Below, one piece after another: positions 62,566-64,000 of a stretch of DNA of 64,000 nt. The stretch lies in contig CAVPFB010000006.1 in NCBI GenBank assembly GCA_963703665.1, forward strand, positions 310,001 through 374,000, given 5' to 3'. Source of the stretch: AP-15 sp963703665 (lineage in GTDB: Bacteria > Pseudomonadota > Alphaproteobacteria > ATCC43930 > CGMCC-115725). Made by a program: the position numbers and the translations under genes. Position 1 is the first letter of the stretch, and every line of letters starts with the position of its first letter. Below the pieces are notes generated by a model. That model made no database searches. It had not been told where the DNA came from and saw only the letters and a list, made by a program, of their open reading frames with translations.

Positions 62566-63968
62566 AGCCGCTGTGGGATGCCGCCGATGCGGGCCGCGCC
62601 ACCGGCGGTGCCGGCTCTGCCCGCTGGACGGCCGGGGGCGTGTCGATCGACACCCGCACGCTCGTGGCCGGAGACCTCTTCGTCGCCTTGCGCGGTCCCA
62701 TCCATGACGGCCACGAATTTGTCGCGACGGCGCTCGAGCTGGGTGCTGCAGCGGCGATGGTCGACCGCCCGGTCGACCGCTTGCCGGCCGGGGCGGCGCT
62801 GCTTCGGGTCGGCGATACGCTCGCGGGGCTCGCCGCCCTCGGCAGATTTGCCCGCGCTCGCGGCCGCGGGCGGATCGTCGCGGTGACCGGCAGCGTCGGC
62901 AAGACGGGAACCAAGGAGGCGCTGCGTTTGGTGCTCGGCGCCTGCGGCCCGGCTTTCGCCTCCGCGGCCAGCTTCAATAATCACTGGGGGGTTCCGCTGT
63001 CGCTCGCCCGAATGCCGCCCGACGCGGCTTACGGGATCTTCGAGCTCGGGATGAACCATCCCGGCGAGATCGCCGCGCTCGCCCGCCTGGTGCGCCCGCA
63101 CGTCGCGGTGATCACCACGGTCGAGCCGGTCCATCTCGGCTTTTTCGGCTCGATCGAGGCAATCGCCGACGCCAAGGCCGAGATCTTTCTCGGGCTCGAG
63201 CCGGGCGGGGTCGCCGTGCTCAACCGCGACAATCCGCAGTTTCCCCGCTTGGCGGCGGCGGCGAGAAGGTCCGGTCAGGTCGAGGTGATCGGCTTTGGCG
63301 CCGATCCCGGGGCCACGGTCCGGCTCATCGATTGCGAATTGCAGCCGCGGGGCAGCACGGTCGTGGCCGCGATCGGAGGGCTCGAGCTGGGCTTTCGGCT
63401 GGCGGCCCCCGGACGGCATTGGGTCATGAACGCGCTCGCGGTGCTCGCCGCCGCCGCCGCCGCCGGCTGCGATCCGCGAGTCGCGGCCGAGGCGCTTTCG
63501 CGGTTCGAAGCGATCCCCGGCCGGGGCCGTCGCCACGAGCTCGCCTGGCGCGGCGGGATCCTGACCCTGATCGACGACAGCTATAACGCCAGCCCCGCCG
63601 CGATGGCCGCGGCGCTTGCGGTGCTCGGCGGGACGCCGCCCGGCGTCGGCGGCCGGCGGGTGGCGGTGCTCGGCGACATGCTCGAGCTCGGCAATGCGGC
63701 CGAGCGGCTCCATCGTGAGTTGGCCGCGCCACTGGCCGCGGCCGCGATCGATCGCGTCTTCCTGGTCGGCACCCTGATGGCGGCGCTCGACGAGGCGCTC
63801 CCCGCAGATGTCCGAGGCGGGTTGTGGCAGTCTGCCGATCAGGCTATCCCTGCGCTGGTGAGCTTCCTCGAGCCCGGTGACGTCGTGACGGTCAAAGGCT
63901 CCTACGCCGTGCACGTCGATCGCATCGTCGGGCGGCTCATCGCCGAAGCGGCCCGGTGCGAGACCTGA
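62562..63968 (+). CDS. murF: UDP-MurNAc-pentapeptide synthetase MurF
   Basis: MurF adds D-Ala-D-Ala to the tripeptide precursor. The 468-residue protein is intact: GGVSIDTRTLVAGDLFVALR, P-loop VTGSVGKTGTKEAL, AASFNNHWGVPLSLAR, IFELGMNHPGEIAALARLV, LIDDSYNASPAAM and VAVLGDMLELG. It overlaps murE by four bases and precedes mraY by a few bases. The frame stays open throughout, in contrast to the upstream genes. Confidence 0.96.
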   Translation: MKPLWDAADAGRATGGAGSARWTAGGVSIDTRTLVAGDLFVALRGPIHDGHEFVATALELGAAAAMVDRPVDRLPAGAALLRVGDTLAGLAALGRFARARGRGRIVAVTGSVGKTGTKEALRLVLGACGPAFASAASFNNHWGVPLSLARMPPDAAYGIFELGMNHPGEIAALARLVRPHVAVITTVEPVHLGFFGSIEAIADAKAEIFLGLEPGGVAVLNRDNPQFPRLAAAARRSGQVEVIGFGADPGATVRLIDCELQPRGSTVVAAIGGLELGFRLAAPGRHWVMNALAVLAAAAAAGCDPRVAAEALSRFEAIPGRGRRHELAWRGGILTLIDDSYNASPAAMAAALAVLGGTPPGVGGRRVAVLGDMLELGNAAERLHRELAAPLAAAAIDRVFLVGTLMAALDEALPADVRGGLWQSADQAIPALVSFLEPGDVVTVKGSYAVHVDRIVGRLIAEAARCET

Positions 63969-63972
63969 TCCG

Positions 63973-64000
63973 ATGCTCTACCGGCTGCTTTTTCCTTTTG
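63973..64000 (+). CDS. mraY: MraY phospho-MurNAc-pentapeptide transferase, first codons
   Basis: ATG 63973 begins MLYRLLFPF, the characteristic start of MraY (MLYxLLFPL), five bases after the murF stop. The window ends 28 bases into the gene. Identity rests on these residues plus the invariant dcw gene order. Confidence 0.7.

Noticed and set aside
1..64000. tRNA genes, rRNA genes, CRISPR arrays, prophage or integrase
   Set aside because: I scanned by eye for conserved tRNA arms, rRNA cores, regularly spaced repeats and integrase or phage structural motifs and found none. A covariance-model scan would be needed to exclude tRNAs fully.

Overview
The window is very GC-rich chromosomal DNA from a Gram-negative bacterium, most likely an alphaproteobacterium related to the Rhodospirillales. 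The basis is the metX-metW pair, a lipid A/Kdo operon with msbA, a DUF1127 gene, a type A RNase P RNA and a dcw cell-wall cluster (mraZ, rsmH, ftsL, ftsI, murE, murF, mraY). I found no rRNA, tRNA, CRISPR array, complete insertion sequence or prophage.

Layout. 1-6500 (minus strand): the start of a 3-oxoacid CoA-transferase, a beta-keto acid cleavage enzyme, an intracellular PHA depolymerase, a patatin-fold protein lacking its catalytic residues, two c-type cytochromes and a GST. 6600-12240: a small secreted protein, metW/metX, and an aromatic amino acid set (chorismate mutase fused to a prephenate-dehydratase-like domain, hisC, tyrA). 12300-16650: a DUF4279 gene and a four-gene osmoprotectant ABC transporter. 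16650-23760: an HdeD-like protein, a long Pro/Ala-rich secreted protein, an amidohydrolase, and the conserved trio of circularly permuted ATP-grasp, alpha-E and transglutaminase-like proteins. 23840-27100: two aquaporin paralogues flanking an orphan Cache-domain receptor. 27130-33100: lpxL, lpxK, waaA, a DUF374 acyltransferase and msbA, read as one minus-strand operon. 33260-40000: a LigB-type dioxygenase, a lower-GC two-gene DUF1828 module, pmbA, ubiD and a decayed restriction-modification remnant. 40100-55400: transporters, regulators, CHRD and PEP-CTERM secreted proteins, a CmcJ-like oxygenase, a GIY-YIG nuclease between inverted repeats, an NHL propeller, an amidohydrolase and a beta-helix protein. 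55541-55989 is rnpB, followed by a ribbon-helix-helix regulator and the dcw cluster, which runs off the right edge in mraY.

A strong overall signal is the number of single-base frameshifts. They fall in essential or core genes (BKACE, phaZ, metX, tyrA, the transglutaminase, rsmH, ftsL, ftsI, murE), mostly fit one inserted base, and are densest at 57.8-61.7 kb. Because ftsI and murE are essential, I read most of these as sequencing or assembly errors, and I annotate such genes as whole coding regions with the shift noted.

The most interesting biology is the aquaporin pair, in which one member has an altered pore; the catalytically dead patatin next to phaZ; the DUF1828 module; and a 10-bp-periodic array that looks like a MraZ operator.
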